Below are positions 1 through 11,784 of a stretch of 64,000 nucleotides of DNA, one piece after another. A program made the translations under genes and the position numbers. Origin of the DNA: Acetobacteraceae bacterium (GTDB lineage Bacteria > Pseudomonadota > Alphaproteobacteria > Acetobacterales > Acetobacteraceae); the NCBI GenBank assembly GCA_021732665.1, contig JAKFUL010000030.1, forward strand, positions 27,534 to 91,533, in the 5' to 3' direction. Under the pieces are notes generated by a model that was not told the DNA's origin, made no database searches, and saw only the letters and a list, made by a program, of their open reading frames with translations. Numbering within the stretch: position 1 is the stretch's first letter; each line of letters opens with the position of its first letter.

Positions 1-594
1 GACATGGAAGGCGAAGGCCAGCTCGTCATCCTCCGTCTCCGTGGCCCGGCTGAGCGCGATGCGCAGCCGCTGCACATGAGACAGGTTCTCGCGCTCCAGA
101 TACCGCTTGAGGTGATCGTAGAACAGCTTGAAATGGCGGTATTCATCGGCCGCGATCAGCCGGCAGACCTGCACCAGGACCGGCTCGGCCGAGGCATCGG
201 CCAGCGCGGTGTAGTAGCTGGACGTGCCGGTTTCCACGATGCAGCGCGCCACCAATTCGCCCGAGCGCGAGCCGCGGACCGAGGCATCGGCCTTCACATC
301 GATGGTGTAGCCTTCGCGGTAGCGCCTGAAGCAGCCCATGTAGTCGAAGGAGGTATCGGCCAGGCTGGCCCATCGGCCCAGCGCATCGCCATGCTGCACT
401 TCCTCCACCGCCCAGTTCTGCGCCGCGGCGCAGAAGTCTGGATCGTCGGCGAAGACGCTCCTGAGGTAAAGCGCGTAGTCATCGCCATTGCGTTCCACCA
501 TGGCGGCTGATTTCACCAGCGGAACGATTTCCTTGTCGACCAGGCTCGGGTCGAACCTGTCCCATTCGATATCGTCCAGCGTCCAATGCTTCAT
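1..594 (-). CDS. Ferritin-like fold protein (3' end outside window)
   Basis: The gene runs off the left edge; 198 codons are visible, reading leftward from an ATG at 594. The protein is acidic and helical. It carries two iron-site style helices: an EE-x-x-H motif near residues 64-68 (VEEVQHG) and a DE-x-x-H motif near residues 150-154 (ADEYRHF), with a further Glu (IVETG) between them. This four-helix di-iron pattern is that of ferritin-like and acyl-ACP-desaturase-like proteins. Substrate and reaction cannot be told from the sequence. It lies 44 bases behind atpC on the same strand, so it may be transcribed from the ATP synthase operon. Confidence is good for the fold and low for any specific function. 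Confidence 0.7.
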   Translation of the reverse strand, partial: MKHWTLDDIEWDRFDPSLVDKEIVPLVKSAAMVERNGDDYALYLRSVFADDPDFCAAAQNWAVEEVQHGDALGRWASLADTSFDYMGCFRRYREGYTIDVKADASVRGSRSGELVARCIVETGTSSYYTALADASAEPVLVQVCRLIAADEYRHFKLFYDHLKRYLERENLSHVQRLRIALSRATETEDDELAFAFHV

Positions 595-638
595 AGGCCG
601 GATGTTCTTCCGCGCGGCATCGGTTTCAAGTCGGGGGG

Positions 639-1049
639 CTACGAAGCCTCGGCCAGTGTGGCCATCGCGCGCATCGAGAGCAGGCGCTCCATCGCGGCGT
701 CCCGCTTCTCCGGCGTGGCCATGCCGGCCGCGTTGTATTCGGCCTCGGCCTCGGCCACCCGGCGCTCGGCCTCCGCGCGGCTGAGCTCGGCCAGCGGCGT
801 CGCCTCATCGGCCAGCACGGTGACGCGCTCGGCCGTCACCTCGGCAAAGCCACCGGCGACGAAGAGGCTTTCGGTGATCTGCCCGCCCTCGGTCACGCGG
901 ATGGCGCCACCCTTGAGCGCCACGATCATCGGCGCGTGTCCGGGCAGCACCCCCATCTCGCCCTCGGCGGCGGGGATGACGACCATTTCGACCTGGCGGG
1001 AGAGCAGCAGCTTCTCCGGCGAGACCAGTTCAAGTTGAAAAGTGGCCAT
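639..1049 (-). CDS. atpC: F1 ATP synthase epsilon subunit
   Basis: 136 aa, the usual length for bacterial epsilon. The N-terminal beta-sandwich begins MATFQLELVSPEKLLLS and contains the typical GEMGVLPGHAPM segment around residues 31-42. The C-terminal Ala/Glu-rich helical part, from about residue 85, is the mobile arm that in this family inhibits ATP hydrolysis. Epsilon sits on the central stalk beside gamma on the cytoplasmic face. It is the last F1 gene of the operon, 60 bases behind atpD. The F0 genes are not in the window, as usual in alphaproteobacteria, where F1 and F0 lie at separate loci. Confidence 0.96.
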   Translation of the reverse strand: MATFQLELVSPEKLLLSRQVEMVVIPAAEGEMGVLPGHAPMIVALKGGAIRVTEGGQITESLFVAGGFAEVTAERVTVLADEATPLAELSRAEAERRVAEAEAEYNAAGMATPEKRDAAMERLLSMRAMATLAEAS

Positions 1050-1109
1050 GTCACGCCCCTTTGATGATCAAGGACGGAACACTGGCCCGCCCGAAAGGTT
1101 GCAACAGGT

Positions 1110-3522
<2,413 letters not shown>

Positions 3523-3528
3523 GCGCGA

Positions 3529-5064
<1,536 letters not shown>

Positions 5065-5655
5065 TCAGGCGGCCCCCTTCATGGCGTATTGCAGACGCTG
5101 CAACTTGGATTTGATGGAATTGTCGTAAAGGCGCGAGCCGATCCGGATGATCAGCCCACCCAATATGGTGGTGTCGACGGTTTCGCGCAGACGCACGCCG
5201 GAGAAGCCGGCCTCGGTGAGGCGGGCGGTGATCTGGGCGCGCTGGGTGTCGTTCAGCGCATGCGCGGTGGTGACGGCCGCGACCTGTTGGCCGCGCCGTT
5301 CGGCCAGCTTGGCGCCGAAGGCCGCGGCCACCTCGGCCAGATGGCTCAGCCGGCGGTTGTTGATCAGCACGCCCACCAGGTTGCGCACCTCGGTGCCGAT
5401 GCCGGCGCGCTCGATGATGGCGAAGGCGCCGTGGCGCTGGTCGATCGCGGCCAGCCGCGGGTCGCCCACGAAGAAGCGAAAGCCGGCATCCTGGCGCCAG
5501 AGGTCGAGCAGCGATTCGAGATCGCCGGCGATGCGGTCCAGCGCGCCCGGTTCCGTCCCGCGCAAGTCGTCGGCGATGCCCAGCAGTGCGAGCGCGTAAC
5601 GCTCCGCCAGGCCCGTCGGGTTCGGCGCAATCATGGCGGAAGTGCTGTCAACCAC
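5065..5655 (-). CDS. atpH: F1 ATP synthase delta subunit
   Basis: 196 aa. The helical N-terminal domain (GLAERYALALLGIADD, residues 15-30) binds the top of the alpha subunits. The C-terminal part carries the family signature (GLIIRIGSRLYDNSIKSKL), so this is the stator subunit that ties F1 to the peripheral stalk. The chosen start is GTG at 5655; a downstream ATG at 5634 gives a version 7 residues shorter, and neither has a strong Shine-Dalgarno sequence. It is the first gene of the F1 operon; its promoter should lie between 5656 and 5895, shared with divergent motB. Confidence 0.94.
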   Translation of the reverse strand: MVDSTSAMIAPNPTGLAERYALALLGIADDLRGTEPGALDRIAGDLESLLDLWRQDAGFRFFVGDPRLAAIDQRHGAFAIIERAGIGTEVRNLVGVLINNRRLSHLAEVAAAFGAKLAERRGQQVAAVTTAHALNDTQRAQITARLTEAGFSGVRLRETVDTTILGGLIIRIGSRLYDNSIKSKLQRLQYAMKGAA

Positions 5656-5895
5656 TGGGTATTCCCGGATTCTGAAGCGGCGTGAGGCGGCGGAACGTGG
5701 CTCCGCAGCGGCGGCGCGGCCTTACCATGCTGTTACCAGCCCCGCAACCGAGGGGTTGCCGCCGGGGTCAAGAATCCCACAGCAATTCCGCCGCCTGGCC
5801 CCGAAGCAGGCGCGGCGTTAGGCCCGTGTTCACCCCGGCCGGTCATCCTGCGGCCAGCGGCGGCGCATGGCAGCCCGCGCATAACGGGGCACGGC
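5656..5895. other. Divergent intergenic region atpH/motB
   Basis: 240 bases between two divergent operons (F1 ATP synthase leftward, motBA rightward). It must hold promoters for both, but I could not assign convincing -35/-10 or -24/-12 boxes. GG-N10-GC combinations occur, but none has good TGGCAC and TTGC contexts. No gene, tRNA or clear repeat was seen. Confidence 0.5.
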
Positions 5896-6990
5896 ATGGC
5901 CAAGGGCAAGAAGGGCGAAGGCAACGTCATCGTCATCAAGCGGATCGAGGAAGGCGGCGGTGGCCACCACGGCGGCGCCTGGAAGGTGGCCTATGCCGAT
6001 TTCGTGACCGCGATGATGGCGTTCTTCCTGTTGATGTGGCTGCTCAACGCCACGACGGAACAGCAGAGGCGCGGCCTCGCGGATTACTTCAACCCGAGCA
6101 ACGCCATGTCCTCCGGCTCCTCCGGCATGGGCTTGCCCTTTGGCGGCATGACGATCAACAGCGCCGGCAACATGTCGCGCGATGCCGGCTCCATCCGCCT
6201 CGAGCGCGGCCATCGCCCGACCCGTCTCGACATCGAGGATGACGAGGATGAGCTGGAAGCGCCGCCCACCACCGCGCGGCGCGGCCCGCCGGGGCCGGAG
6301 GAGGAGAATCAGGCCACCGTCGCCCGCGCCCAGCCCGGCGCCCCGGCGGGCGAGCATCCACGCATGGGCGATCCTCAGCGCCAGGAGGGGCGCCAGGAGG
6401 GGCGCCGCGAGGGCGAGACGCGCGACGGCGAGGCGGCGCGGATGACCGATGCCTCTCTGCGCCTGGAACTGGCGCGGCGCGAGCAGCAGGCCATGGAACA
6501 GGCGGCCGACGCGCTCCGCCAGGCCATCGGCGCCGATCCGGTGACCGCGGCGCTGGCCCGCCAGGTGAATGTGGAGATCACGCCCGAGGGGCTGCGCATC
6601 CAGCTGCTCGACGCCGATGGCCAGCCGATGTTCGCCAGCGGCAACGCCCAGCCCAATGATCGCACCCGGGCGCTGATCCGCGCCGTGGCGGTGGCCGCCG
6701 CCCGGCTGCCCAACCCCATCCAGATCACCGGCCATACCGACGCGACGCCCTTTCGCAACGAGGGGCGGGAGGGTCGCAGCAACTGGGAGCTTTCGGCCGA
6801 GCGCGCCAATGCCGCACGCCGCCTGCTGCTGGAAGCCGGCATTGCCGACGCAAGGATCCGCGGCGTCGCCGGCGCCGCCGACCGTGAGCTGCATCTGCCC
6901 GACCAGCCCAACGCGGCCGGCAACCGCCGCGTCGCCATCACCTTGCTGCGCCAGCTCGACGCGGCACGGGCGACGGGGGCGCCGCGATGA
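5896..6990 (+). CDS. motB: Flagellar motor stator protein MotB
   Basis: 364 aa. A short cytoplasmic N-terminus rich in Lys and Gly leads into the single membrane helix (about residues 32-50), which contains AYADF with Asp35, the proton-carrying residue of the MotAB channel. A long acidic and Gly/Arg-rich periplasmic linker follows (about residues 90-180). The C-terminal OmpA-like peptidoglycan-binding domain has TGHTDATPF near residue 278 and the NRRVAITLL end. MotB anchors the stator to the cell wall and couples ion flow to rotation. Gene order motB-motA is reversed from enteric bacteria; the two overlap by 4 bases (ATGA). The linker is longer and more charged than in E. coli MotB. Confidence 0.93.
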   Translation: MAKGKKGEGNVIVIKRIEEGGGGHHGGAWKVAYADFVTAMMAFFLLMWLLNATTEQQRRGLADYFNPSNAMSSGSSGMGLPFGGMTINSAGNMSRDAGSIRLERGHRPTRLDIEDDEDELEAPPTTARRGPPGPEEENQATVARAQPGAPAGEHPRMGDPQRQEGRQEGRREGETRDGEAARMTDASLRLELARREQQAMEQAADALRQAIGADPVTAALARQVNVEITPEGLRIQLLDADGQPMFASGNAQPNDRTRALIRAVAVAAARLPNPIQITGHTDATPFRNEGREGRSNWELSAERANAARRLLLEAGIADARIRGVAGAADRELHLPDQPNAAGNRRVAITLLRQLDAARATGAPR

Positions 6991-7853
6991 CCACGATCGG
7001 CGGCTTCATCTTCCTGCTCGTGACCGTGTTCGGCGGCTACACGATTGCCGGCGGCAAGTTCGGCATCATCATGAAGTCACTACCCTATGAAATGCTCATG
7101 ATCGGCGGCGCCGCCATCGGCACGTTTATCATGGCGAATTCGGTTCACGACATTAAGCACACGCTGGCCGCTTTTGGAAAAATCATCAAGGGCAGCCGTT
7201 TTCACAAGGAAGACTACACCTCGCTGCTCTCGTTGTTGTATTACTTCGTGCGTCTGGCGCAGACCAAGGGCGCCATGGCGTTGGAACCGCATATTGAAAA
7301 GCCCGAGGAAAGTGCCGCCTTCAACAACTTTCCCAAGATCGCCGGCGACCATCACGCGGTGGTGCTGATTTGCGATTATCTGCGCATGGTCGGGATGAAC
7401 GCCGATGACCCGCATCAGATCGAAGACACCATGTCCAAGGAATTGAAGAAAATGAAGGAGGAGGAGATGCACCCCTCCCACGCCATGCAATCCATGGCCG
7501 ATGCGCTGCCGGCGCTGGGCATCGTCGCCGCCGTGCTGGGCGTCATCAAGACCATGGCGTCGATCGATCAGCCGCCCGCGGTCCTCGGCAGCCTGATCGG
7601 CGGCGCGCTGGTGGGCACGTTTCTGGGCGTGTTGCTGGCCTATGGGCTGATGGGCCCCATGGCCACGCGCCTCAAGGGCGTGGTGGATGAGGAAGCACTC
7701 TATTACGAGGTCATCCGCGCCGTGCTCGTCGCCCATCTGCACGGCAATGCGCCCCAGGTGAGTGTGGAGACCGGCCGCAAGGTCGCCCCCACCTCGCTGA
7801 TGCCCAGCTTCCAGGAGCTGGAGGTCTCGCTCCAGGAATTGTCGATCGCCTAG
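6987..7853 (+). CDS. motA: Flagellar motor stator protein MotA
   Basis: 288 aa with four membrane segments: two at the N-terminus (about residues 4-25 and 33-50) and two near residues 165-185 and 198-220. A large charged cytoplasmic loop between them contacts the FliG rotor ring. ADALPALGIVAAVLGVIKTM and the following GALVGTFLGVLLAYG segment are typical of the family. MotA forms the ion channel with MotB. The start overlaps the motB stop. The stop codon TAG at 7851-7853 lies inside the CTAG duplicated by insertion of the element at 7854-8013; the reading frame is unaffected because CTAG is present at both ends. Confidence 0.95.
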   Translation: MTTIGGFIFLLVTVFGGYTIAGGKFGIIMKSLPYEMLMIGGAAIGTFIMANSVHDIKHTLAAFGKIIKGSRFHKEDYTSLLSLLYYFVRLAQTKGAMALEPHIEKPEESAAFNNFPKIAGDHHAVVLICDYLRMVGMNADDPHQIEDTMSKELKKMKEEEMHPSHAMQSMADALPALGIVAAVLGVIKTMASIDQPPAVLGSLIGGALVGTFLGVLLAYGLMGPMATRLKGVVDEEALYYEVIRAVLVAHLHGNAPQVSVETGRKVAPTSLMPSFQELEVSLQELSIA

Positions 7854-8013
7854 GGCCTGTGGACAATTGGCCTGCGGGCGCGTTCAGCGGTGCTTTTCCG
7901 CCCCTGGTGCGTTGTCATGCCGCGCCGATGGAAAGCCATCGCCGCGTCATTCCGCCTGCCAGGGACGAAAAATCACTCGCTGACCGCATCCCGGTGCCAA
8001 ATGTCCACAGGCC
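7854..8013. mobile_element. MITE-like element inserted at the motA stop codon
   Basis: 160 bp bounded by inverted repeats GGCCTGTGGACA (7854-7865) and TGTCCACAGGCC (8002-8013). With one mismatch the repeats extend to 18 bp (7854-7871 and 7996-8013). The element is flanked by direct repeats CTAG at 7850-7853 and 8014-8017, which look like a 4-bp target duplication. A YTAR target is known for the IS5 group. The interior has no credible ORF, so this would be a non-autonomous element moved by a transposase elsewhere. Terminal repeats and flanks are direct observations; the mobility and IS family are inferred. Confidence 0.72.
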
Positions 8014-8015
8014 CT

Positions 8016-8045
8016 AGACCACGCTGCGTTCACTCCGCGTGGTCT
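8016..8045. terminator. Hairpin downstream of motA, pushed away by the MITE
   Basis: A perfect 9-bp inverted repeat AGACCACGC (8016-8024) and GCGTGGTCT (8037-8045) with a 12-base loop. It would originally have followed the motA stop directly and could be its terminator, but no T-run follows. It may instead be a repeat of its own kind. Confidence 0.4.
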
Positions 8046-8056
8046 GGCCATTGCCG

Positions 8057-8106
8057 AGGGAATGATTCAGCTTTTTCGGCGATTCCGCCTCAACGCATCA
8101 TTCCCT
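8057..8106. repeat. Inverted repeat between convergent genes
   Basis: A perfect 10-bp inverted repeat AGGGAATGAT (8057-8066) and ATCATTCCCT (8097-8106) encloses 30 bases that include a T-run (CTTTTTCGG). It lies 20 bases before the end of the convergent transglycosylase gene. It could be a terminator for that gene or a second small repeat element. Confidence 0.45.
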
Positions 8107-8125
8107 AAGCCGGGGTGGCCGAGGC

Positions 8126-9079
8126 CTACAGCGCCTCGGCGGAGGCGTAGCGGAAATGCGCCGCGCCGTTGCGCCGGGTGCGGTCCGCCCGGCCGGAGTC
8201 GCAATTGTATTCGCTGAACAGGTGGCTGTCGGGCTGGGTGATCTCCAGCTTGGCGCGCACCCGGCAGACCAGCCCGGCCGTAGCCCGGGGGCTGCCGCCA
8301 TGCCAGCGCCGCAGCGCTTCCGCCCAGCCCAGCTCCTGGCCCCAGCGCGCCATCAGCCCGCCGGCCCAATCGGCCGAAAGCCGGGCATCGAGCGGCCAGG
8401 TCTCGCCACGGGCATGCACCCTGGCGTTCACCTGCATGCAGCCCGCCATCACGCTGCGCCGGGCCGAGGCGGCGCGCAGCAACGCGGCCGCGGCCTCCGG
8501 GCTTTGCGGAAACACCGCGCGGCCGCCGATATTCATCGCATAGGCGTGCAGCCCGCTTTCAGACAGCGCGATGGCGGTGAGCAGCCCCGCCGGCAGGCCG
8601 TGCACATTCTCGGCCCGGCGGGTGGCCTCCAGGCAGGCGGCGCGGGGCGAGCCCTGGAAGACCGCGCTGCTGATCATGGCGCCGGTCGCCACCGGCCGGA
8701 AATCGCTGGCATGGTCGGGCAGGCGCGGCGCCGTGGCCAGGCTGTTGCGGCTGTGGCGCGCGCGTCCTTGCGCATGCTGGCGGCCGCGCGGCGCGGCGCG
8801 GTTGACGGAGGTACGACCGGCGCGGCCGGCGGCGTTCTGCGCCCGGCGGCTTGCGGTGGAGGTGGAGGGGCTCGTGCCCCGCTCGGCGGCCTGGCGCACG
8901 GTGCTGGCGCTGCGCGCCTCGGCCGGCGCGGCGCCGACCATCACAGGCCCGCAGGCCAGGGCCATGACGAGTGTCATCATCGCGATGCCCGCGCCAGCAA
9001 CCGGAGGTTCCGAGGCGCGGGGTTGAAGGGCCGGGTGGCGCAGCCCTTGGGGGGGCAGCGGAGCAATCTCGGTCATCAT
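8126..9079 (-). CDS. Lytic transglycosylase-like (SLT domain) protein
   Basis: 317 aa from the chosen ATG pair at 9079. A hydrophobic segment (residues ~27-50) looks like a membrane anchor or signal sequence. It is followed by a low-complexity basic Arg/Ser/Ala linker (about residues 55-125). The C-terminal part carries SLT-type features: IALSESGLHAYAMN with the likely catalytic Glu, and a CMQVN motif in place of the usual GLMQI/V. Such enzymes cut peptidoglycan glycan strands in the periplasm. The gene is convergent with motA and could serve flagellar assembly or general wall turnover; context alone does not decide. An in-frame upstream start at 9121 is possible but has no better ribosome site. 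Confidence 0.75.
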   Translation of the reverse strand: MMTEIAPLPPQGLRHPALQPRASEPPVAGAGIAMMTLVMALACGPVMVGAAPAEARSASTVRQAAERGTSPSTSTASRRAQNAAGRAGRTSVNRAAPRGRQHAQGRARHSRNSLATAPRLPDHASDFRPVATGAMISSAVFQGSPRAACLEATRRAENVHGLPAGLLTAIALSESGLHAYAMNIGGRAVFPQSPEAAAALLRAASARRSVMAGCMQVNARVHARGETWPLDARLSADWAGGLMARWGQELGWAEALRRWHGGSPRATAGLVCRVRAKLEITQPDSHLFSEYNCDSGRADRTRRNGAAHFRYASAEAL

Positions 9080-9186
9080 GAAATACTCGGTAGCATGGCG
9101 TGAAGACCATAGGCAACCCACGGCCCTTCCGCCCCCTCCCCGCCGCCGATGGAAGCGCCCATGTTCAGGCCCTTCGGGAGGACCAG

Positions 9187-10155
9187 ATGCGGGTTTCCAG
9201 ACGCGAGCTGGCGGGGTTGTCGGCGGCGATTCCGGCGCGGGTCTTGGCCGGCGCGGCGCCGCCCTGCGTGCTGGTCGTGCCCTTCTCGGCCGGTGGTTCG
9301 GCGGATATGGCGGCGCGGGCGCTGGCCCGACACGCGCCGGCGCTGCTGCCGGGGGAGCCCGCCATCACGGTGGAGAACCGGGCAGGGGCCTCGGGCGCGG
9401 TCGGCACCCTGGCCGTCAGCCGGGCGGCGCCGGATGGCCGGCTGTTGCTGCTGGCCCGGGTCGGCTCCTCGGCCATCCTGCCCGCGCTGGACAGCCGCAC
9501 GCCCTTCGCCTGGGATGATTTCACCTTTCTCGGCCTGCTCGATGAAAACCCCTTCGTGCTGGCGGTGCGCGCCGATGCGCCCTGGCAGGATCCGTCACAG
9601 CTGGTGGCCGCGCTGCGCGATGCCCCGGGCCAGCTGATCTTCGCCACCTCCGGCCCCACCACCATCCTGGATCTGGGCGTGCGGCAGTTCTTCGTCGCCG
9701 CGGGGCTGGAACTGGACGCCGCCACCGCCCTGGTGCTGCGCGGCGGGGGTGAGGCGGTGCAGGCCCTGCTGGAGGGCCGGGCGCAGTTCATCGGCAACAA
9801 CCTGCCCGACCTGGCGGAGGCACTGCGCGCCGGCACCGTCCGGCCGCTGGCCATCTCAGGCGCCACGAGGCTGGCCGATTTCCCGCAGGTGCCGACGATG
9901 CGCGAGGCAGGCTTTCCGGCCTTGGAGCCCCTGACCGGCTGGAGCGCCCTGGCCGGCCCGCCCGGCCTGCCGGCCGAGATCGTCCAGGCCTGGTCCGCGG
10001 CGCTGGCCCGGCTGGGCCAGAGCCCCGCCTGGCTGGAGGAGGTGGCGCGCCAGGGCAGCCAGCCCAGGCTGCTGCCGCCTGAGGCGACGCGCGCATATGT
10101 CGGCGCCCAGGTCACGCTGTATCGCGAATTGGGGCGACGCCTGGGGCTGGTCTGA
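9187..10155 (+). CDS. Bug/TctC-type tricarboxylate-family solute receptor
   Basis: 322 aa. The ATG at 9187 has a good Shine-Dalgarno (GGAGGA) 5 bases upstream; the longer in-frame start at 9100 does not. The N-terminus (MRVSRRELAGL) resembles a twin-arginine-type signal. The mature part starts with the Bug hallmark VPFSAGGSADMAARALA, followed by ENRAGASG and SRAAPDG. These periplasmic proteins bind carboxylates such as tricarboxylates, dicarboxylates or aromatic acids through the two first-domain loops. No TctA or TctB permease gene lies nearby, so it is an orphan receptor. The ligand cannot be told. Confidence 0.88.
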   Translation: MRVSRRELAGLSAAIPARVLAGAAPPCVLVVPFSAGGSADMAARALARHAPALLPGEPAITVENRAGASGAVGTLAVSRAAPDGRLLLLARVGSSAILPALDSRTPFAWDDFTFLGLLDENPFVLAVRADAPWQDPSQLVAALRDAPGQLIFATSGPTTILDLGVRQFFVAAGLELDAATALVLRGGGEAVQALLEGRAQFIGNNLPDLAEALRAGTVRPLAISGATRLADFPQVPTMREAGFPALEPLTGWSALAGPPGLPAEIVQAWSAALARLGQSPAWLEEVARQGSQPRLLPPEATRAYVGAQVTLYRELGRRLGLV

Positions 10156-10163
10156 GCCCGCCG

Positions 10164-10841
10164 CTAATCCAGCCCCGAGCAGCCCAGGCGGCGCAGGCTC
10201 GCATCCACCCAGGCCGGGTCATGCGTGCCGGCCAGGATATTGGCCATCTGCACCTGCTCGGCCGCCTGCTTGGCCTGGGTCGCCTTCAGCACCTCGTCCA
10301 GATCGGCGAAGGGCACGCAGACCAGCCCATCCTCATCGCCCAGGATCAGGTCGCCCGGCTCGATCACCATGCCATCCAGCGCCACCGTGCAATTGATTTC
10401 GCCCGGCCCGTCCTTGTAGGGGCCGCGATGGGTGACGCCGGCGGCATAGACCGGGAAATCATGCGCCGCGATCCAGCCGGCATCGCGGATGGCGCCGTTC
10501 AGCACGATGCCCGCCAGCCCCGCCTTGATCATCGACGAGGCCATCAATTCGCCGATCAACGCATTGGTGAGATCGCCGCCGCCATCCACCACGATGACAT
10601 CGCCGGGCTTCGCGAGCTGGATGGATTTGTGGATCATCAGATTGTCGCCGGGCCGGGTCTTCACCGTCAGCGCGGGGCCCGCCAGCACGGAACCCTTGTG
10701 CATGGGCCGCAGCCGCGGCCCGCCGGCCGCCATGCGCGACATGCAGTCACTGACATTGGCCACGGGCAAAGCGCGGAACGCCTCGACCATGGCAGGGGAC
10801 GCGGCACGGGTTCTGCGATGGATGGCGAAGCCGACGGGCAT
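10164..10841 (-). CDS. RraA-like protein (HMG/CHA aldolase family)
   Basis: 225 aa, typical for the RraA/4-hydroxy-4-methyl-2-oxoglutarate aldolase family. Recognisable are ANVSDCMSRM near residue 28, PGDVIVVDGGGD (about residues 79-90), GIVLNGAIRD with the conserved Arg-Asp pair (about 112-121), and the C-terminal GDLILGDEDGLVCVP. In a catabolic setting the family cleaves 4-hydroxy-4-carboxy-2-oxo acids or decarboxylates oxaloacetate; a role as RNase E regulator is unlikely here. Convergent with the Bug receptor (8 bases apart) and divergent from the SMP-30 gene with a 55-base gap. Confidence 0.82.
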   Translation of the reverse strand: MPVGFAIHRRTRAASPAMVEAFRALPVANVSDCMSRMAAGGPRLRPMHKGSVLAGPALTVKTRPGDNLMIHKSIQLAKPGDVIVVDGGGDLTNALIGELMASSMIKAGLAGIVLNGAIRDAGWIAAHDFPVYAAGVTHRGPYKDGPGEINCTVALDGMVIEPGDLILGDEDGLVCVPFADLDEVLKATQAKQAAEQVQMANILAGTHDPAWVDASLRRLGCSGLD

Positions 10842-10896
10842 GGGGTTTCCTCCTCAATGCCTCCATCCTAGACCAACCCGGGAACAAGGAAATGCC

Positions 10897-11784
10897 ATGA
10901 GCTTCTTCGCACCGCCGCGCCGGGTCGAGACCAGCCTCTTCACCCGGCTGCCCGACCGGTTCCGCAAGCTGGTGCCCAGCGCCTGGGCGGAATGGAACCG
11001 CGCCGGCAAGCCGGTGGATTCCTTCCTCGAAGGCCCGGTCTTCGACCAGCACGGCAACCTGCTGGTCACCGACATTCCCTTCGGCCGGATTTTCCGCATC
11101 TCCCCCGCCGGCGAATGGGAATTGCTGCTGCAATACGAGGGCTGGCCCAACGGCATGAAGCAGGGGCCGGATGGCCGCTTCGTCATCACCGATTACCGCC
11201 ACGGCCTGCTCAGCTTCGACGCCGAAACCCGCGCCATCACGCCGCTGCTGGAAAGCGCCCGCAGCGAAGGCTTCAAGGGCGTCAATGACCTCTGCTTCGG
11301 CGCCGATGGCTCCATCTTCTTCACCGATCAGGGCCAGACCGGGCTGCATGACCCCACGGGCCGGGTCTATCGCCTCTGGCCCGATGGCCGCCTGGAAAAG
11401 CTGATCGACACCATTCCCAGCCCGAACGGCATCGTGGTGGCGCCCGACCTGTCCTTCGTGCTTGTCGCGGTGACGCGGGCCAACCAGATCTGGCGCCTGC
11501 CGCTGCACCGCGACGGCAGCGTGACCAAGGCCGGCATTTTCTCGCACCTGCATGGCGGGGTCTCCGGCCCCGATGGCATGGCGCTGGACGCGTCCGGCAA
11601 TCTGCTTGTGGCGCATGCCGGTTTCGGCACGGTGTGGATGCTCTCGCCCCGCGCCGAGCCGCTGCTGCGCATCGCCAGCTCCGCCGGCTGGAACACAACC
11701 AACCTCGCCCTGCGCGATGGCGCCGCCTTCATCACCGAAAGCGAGACCGGCTCGATCCTGAAGGCCGAGCTCAGCGCCCCTTGA
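10897..11784 (+). CDS. SMP-30/gluconolactonase/LRE-family beta-propeller protein
   Basis: 295 aa. The ATG at 10897 has an AAGGAA site 6 bases upstream. The repeated blades show the family's metal-site regions: SFLEGPVFDQHGNLLVTDIP (with the conserved Glu), PNGMKQGPDGRFVITDYRHG, GVNDLCFGADGSIFFTDQGQ, and SPNGIVVAPD/GPDGMALDASGN. Known members hydrolyse sugar or aldonate lactones with a bound divalent metal. Together with the divergent RraA-like gene this suggests sugar-acid or lactone catabolism (inference). The 3' end overlaps the convergent enoyl-CoA hydratase gene by 14 bases. Confidence 0.85.
   Translation: MSFFAPPRRVETSLFTRLPDRFRKLVPSAWAEWNRAGKPVDSFLEGPVFDQHGNLLVTDIPFGRIFRISPAGEWELLLQYEGWPNGMKQGPDGRFVITDYRHGLLSFDAETRAITPLLESARSEGFKGVNDLCFGADGSIFFTDQGQTGLHDPTGRVYRLWPDGRLEKLIDTIPSPNGIVVAPDLSFVLVAVTRANQIWRLPLHRDGSVTKAGIFSHLHGGVSGPDGMALDASGNLLVAHAGFGTVWMLSPRAEPLLRIASSAGWNTTNLALRDGAAFITESETGSILKAELSAP

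Noticed and set aside
5656..5895. Sigma-54-type promoter for motB
   Set aside because: Some GG-N10-GC pairs occur, but the flanking bases do not fit TGGCAC or TTGC.
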